Positions 22,591 to 24,189 of a DNA stretch of 24,189 bases are shown in pieces. The position numbers and the translations under genes are program-made. Source of the stretch: Chloroflexota bacterium (GTDB lineage: Bacteria; Chloroflexota; Dehalococcoidia; JACQTR01); the NCBI GenBank assembly GCA_016210705.1, contig JACQTR010000006.1:1-24189 (forward strand). The letters run 5' to 3'. How positions within the stretch are numbered: the stretch's first letter is position 1; each line of letters opens with the position of its first letter. The notes beneath the pieces were generated by a model, which saw only the letters and a list, made by a program, of their open reading frames with translations, made no database searches and was not told the DNA's origin.

Positions 22591-22775
22591 AAACCGCTTC
22601 TATTTCTTTAACCGGTGTCCTACCCCTTGTTTCCCTACCTATTGGTGGACAGAAGGCTGCCAATATTCATACCGAATTCACACCCCAGTCCTACGCTATA
22701 CCAAGCTTTAGGTAATAGAACTATAAGTGTAAACCCGTGGGCGAGGAAAATTTAAATTAGAAAGGAGGTGATTTC

Positions 22776-23180
22776 ATGAAAAGGCGGATTTCCTTCATGG
22801 CAGCGCTTGTGGTGGCCGTGGGGCTGCTAGCTGCCACCGTCGTAACGACTCCCCCGGCCCTAGCTAGTAAAGGCAGCAATGTTAGAGGCGGCCCAAATAA
22901 TAATGGCACAACGGCCACCCTGGTCCTGTCACCGAATCCCGCTCAGTCTGGTGGCGCCATATTCACGGGCACTGGGTTTGGCTATAACCCCTCTTCCTTT
23001 GCTTACGTGAATATCCACACTCCGATGTCGCTGTACGCCACCAGCGTTGCCACCGATGCCTCGGGGAACATATATTTTGATCATCCCACGGCAGAGGCAG
23101 GAACTTACCAGGTAGAGGTGTTCCAATACCAGAAAAACAAGCTGGTCAGAAAGGCTGTGGCTGACTTAACGGTGGAGTAG
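22776..23180 (+). CDS. Small secreted protein with one Ig-like domain
   Basis: A 134-aa exported protein of unknown role. Residues 1-30 are a Sec signal peptide (basic MKRR, hydrophobic core, ALA cleavage site before S31). After a Gly/Asn-rich spacer (SNVRGGPNNNG), residues about 44-134 look like one all-beta immunoglobulin-like domain. It starts TLVLSPNPAQSGGAIFTGTGFGYNP and ends TYQVEVFQYQ...ADLTVE, resembling IPT/TIG-type or pre-albumin-like modules of surface proteins. No anchor or LPXTG is present, so it is probably released or held by other surface components. ATG 22776 has the near-ideal Shine-Dalgarno AAAGGAGGTGAT, suggesting high expression. The transcript ends at a strong hairpin 65 nt downstream. 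The next gene, convergent, also encodes a surface protein. Confidence 0.82.
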   Translation: MKRRISFMAALVVAVGLLAATVVTTPPALASKGSNVRGGPNNNGTTATLVLSPNPAQSGGAIFTGTGFGYNPSSFAYVNIHTPMSLYATSVATDASGNIYFDHPTAEAGTYQVEVFQYQKNKLVRKAVADLTVE

Positions 23181-23244
23181 CTTCACAGCAAGACCATGCA
23201 TATTATCCAGGAACAAGAAAGCCTGTCCATTGGCCCGTCCTCAG

Positions 23245-23288
23245 AAAGATAAGGCCGCTCCCCAATTCGGGAAGCGGCCTTATCTTTT
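23245..23288 (+). terminator. Strong hairpin terminator, possibly bidirectional
   Basis: A stem of 15 bp (AAAGATAAGGCCGCT with AGCGGCCTTATCTTT), one bulged A and 3 more G-C pairs surrounds a 6-nt loop, followed by TTTT on the plus strand. It lies between the convergent secreted-protein and SdrD-like genes and could end both transcripts, although the minus-strand side has almost no U-tract. Confidence 0.85.
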
Positions 23289-23353
23289 ACGTCCCGACTG
23301 CTAGTTTACTTCGCAGTACGTCATCTCCACAACTCTTTCATAAACGCTCCACT

Positions 23354-24189
23354 TCACGGTACGTCCGGCAGCTCTACGCTGGGCGTATAGGTGTCCGCTG
23401 GGAGGTTGTTGTATCGGGCGCCATCGGCCACGGAGCACAACTGGGATTCAGTGATCCCGGCTCCGGCAAGTGGCGCTGGAACGTTTTCCCAGGTAAACGT
23501 GGTCGGCTTCCCGCTCAGCGTGACCTCGCTCTTTACCAGCTCGCCCGTAGCCTCAGAGCAGGTGAAGATGATGAGCCGGAACAACTGGGCATTGCCGAAG
23601 TCATTGCCGGTCTCGTCGGTGCCACTTTGGGCGGTGAAGGCGTAACCCTTGGCCCCTAGGCCAGCCACGGCGGTGCAGTCAGCCCCACTGGTGGGATAGG
23701 TCTGTTGCCAACCGGCCTTCAGCACCTCACAGGCGATGTAGCTGCCCGGCCCCAGGTTGGGGAAGGAGTACTCGCCGCTGGCATTGGTGGCTACGGTGCT
23801 CAGCAGGGTGTCGGTGGCATCCAGCGCTCCAGGCACGCTGCCGTTGTCCCGATACAGCTTGATGTCCCAGCCGGACAGCGGGATGCCATCAGTGAGGTCG
23901 CCGTCACCGTTCACGTCGTTATATTTAACGCCACTCTTGGTGATCTTCTCGAAGTTCCCAAAGTCGTTGCCAGTCTCGTCGGTGCCACTGGTAGCGGTGA
24001 AGGCGTAACCCTTGGCCCCTAGAGTGGCGACGGCGGTGCAGTCAGCACCGCTGGTGGGATAGGTCTGTTGCCAACCGGCCTTCAGCTCTTCGCAGGCGAT
24101 GTAGCTGCCCGGCCCCAAGCTGGGGAAGGAGTACTCGCCGCTGGCATTGGTGGCTACGGTGCTCAGCAAGGTGTCGGTGGCATCCAGCG
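23354..24189 (-). CDS. Surface protein with SdrD/Cna-B repeats, C-terminal part (runs off the window)
   Basis: The frame is open to the window edge, so only the last 278 or so residues are seen and the true start is outside. It contains one complete and one partial SdrD-B (Cna-B-like) unit, each about 121 aa. They include the calcium-loop type NDVNGDGDLTDG, the strand pattern SGWDIKLYRD, the turn GEYSFPNLGPGSYIACE and the end block GTDETGNDFGN. Such modules are stacked rods in surface adhesins and cell-envelope proteins. The last 75 residues (after FRLIIFTCSEATGELV) form a different, unrecognised module ending ELPDVP. No LPXTG, membrane helix or dockerin closes the protein, so its anchoring is unexplained. 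The DNA is visibly richer in GC than the neighbouring genes. Expression is in the direction of the shared terminator at 23245-23288. Confidence 0.85.
   Translation of the reverse strand, partial: LDATDTLLSTVATNASGEYSFPSLGPGSYIACEELKAGWQQTYPTSGADCTAVATLGAKGYAFTATSGTDETGNDFGNFEKITKSGVKYNDVNGDGDLTDGIPLSGWDIKLYRDNGSVPGALDATDTLLSTVATNASGEYSFPNLGPGSYIACEVLKAGWQQTYPTSGADCTAVAGLGAKGYAFTAQSGTDETGNDFGNAQLFRLIIFTCSEATGELVKSEVTLSGKPTTFTWENVPAPLAGAGITESQLCSVADGARYNNLPADTYTPSVELPDVP
23598..23826 (-). repeat. Direct repeat copy 1 in the SdrD-like gene (period 363 bp)
   Basis: This 229-bp stretch recurs at 23961-24189 with an offset of exactly 363 bp (121 codons). The encoded 76 or so residues differ at only about five positions (for example S/N, E/V, T/G, T/Q). 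The second copy is cut by the window end, so more copies may follow. Confidence 0.9.
23961..24189 (-). repeat. Direct repeat copy 2 in the SdrD-like gene (reaches window end)
   Basis: Second copy of the 363-bp-period repeat, nearly identical to 23598-23826 and ending flush with the window edge. Long exact runs shared by the two copies point to recent duplication or gene conversion. Confidence 0.9.

Larger units (their letters stand above)
22345..22775. other. Non-coding divergent region between mnmG and the secreted-protein gene
   Basis: About 430 bp without a supportable gene. At the mnmG end it holds the mnmG promoter (22370-22399). In the middle is a 19-bp palindrome (22572-22590). At the right end is the ideal Shine-Dalgarno of the secreted-protein gene (AAAGGAGGTGAT, 22761-22772). 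I found no convincing promoter for that gene: TTGACG at 22548-22553 and TATGAT at 22558-22563 occur but are wrongly spaced with respect to each other. Confidence 0.6.

Noticed and set aside
1..24189. CRISPR arrays, tRNA or rRNA genes and insertion sequences
   Set aside because: Looked for by eye on both strands; no spaced short repeats, cloverleaf-like sequence, rRNA motifs or transposase frames were found. A computed scan (tRNAscan, Infernal) could still find something I missed.

Overview
The window looks like a chromosomal segment of a Gram-positive-type bacterium, most likely a member of Chloroflexota. This is inferred from the fused AccD-AccA carboxyltransferase, RNase J, a LexA with a Bacillus-like SOS box, type-4 uracil-DNA glycosylase, FabK-type enoyl reductase, very tight gene packing and SdrD/Cna-B surface repeats. 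No 16S gene or other direct lineage marker is present.

Region 1 (about 1-12400, all minus strand) reads as one very long transcription unit. It starts at a consensus promoter (TTGACA, 18 bp, TATAAT; 12372-12401). The order is yceD, rpmF, fabK, fabD, fabG, nusB, acpP, tatA, tatC, two half-length TauE/SafE (TSUP) permease genes, a type-4 UDG gene, rnj, ftsK, and an accD-accA fusion, with a probable terminator at 6-30. Most junctions are overlaps or gaps of a few bases. The unit joins ribosome and rRNA biogenesis, fatty acid synthesis, protein export, anion export, DNA repair, RNA decay and chromosome segregation.

Region 2 (about 12425-15440, minus strand) holds a Xer-type tyrosine recombinase, a small membrane protein, an unrecognised 183+ aa protein whose 5' end looks broken or non-AUG initiated, and lexA. 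Directly upstream of the recombinase gene is a 40-bp near-perfect palindrome with ATAA-N6-TTAT at its centre, the architecture of dif sites. It also overlaps the recombinase promoter. With ftsK about 9 kb away, this suggests a single-recombinase Xer/dif chromosome-dimer resolution system. lexA carries an SOS box at its own 5' end.

Region 3 (15566-22400) has a lone oligopeptide ABC ATPase gene divergent from lexA. Convergent with it is a minus-strand run: mnmG, an YtcJ-like amidohydrolase, a TolB-like lipoprotein and holA (DNA polymerase III delta). holA contains an in-frame dispersed palindromic repeat and appears to start at CTG.

Region 4 (22345-24189) is a 430-bp non-coding stretch, a small secreted protein gene with an ideal Shine-Dalgarno, a strong hairpin terminator, and the 3' end of a surface protein with 121-residue SdrD/Cna-B repeats that runs off the window.
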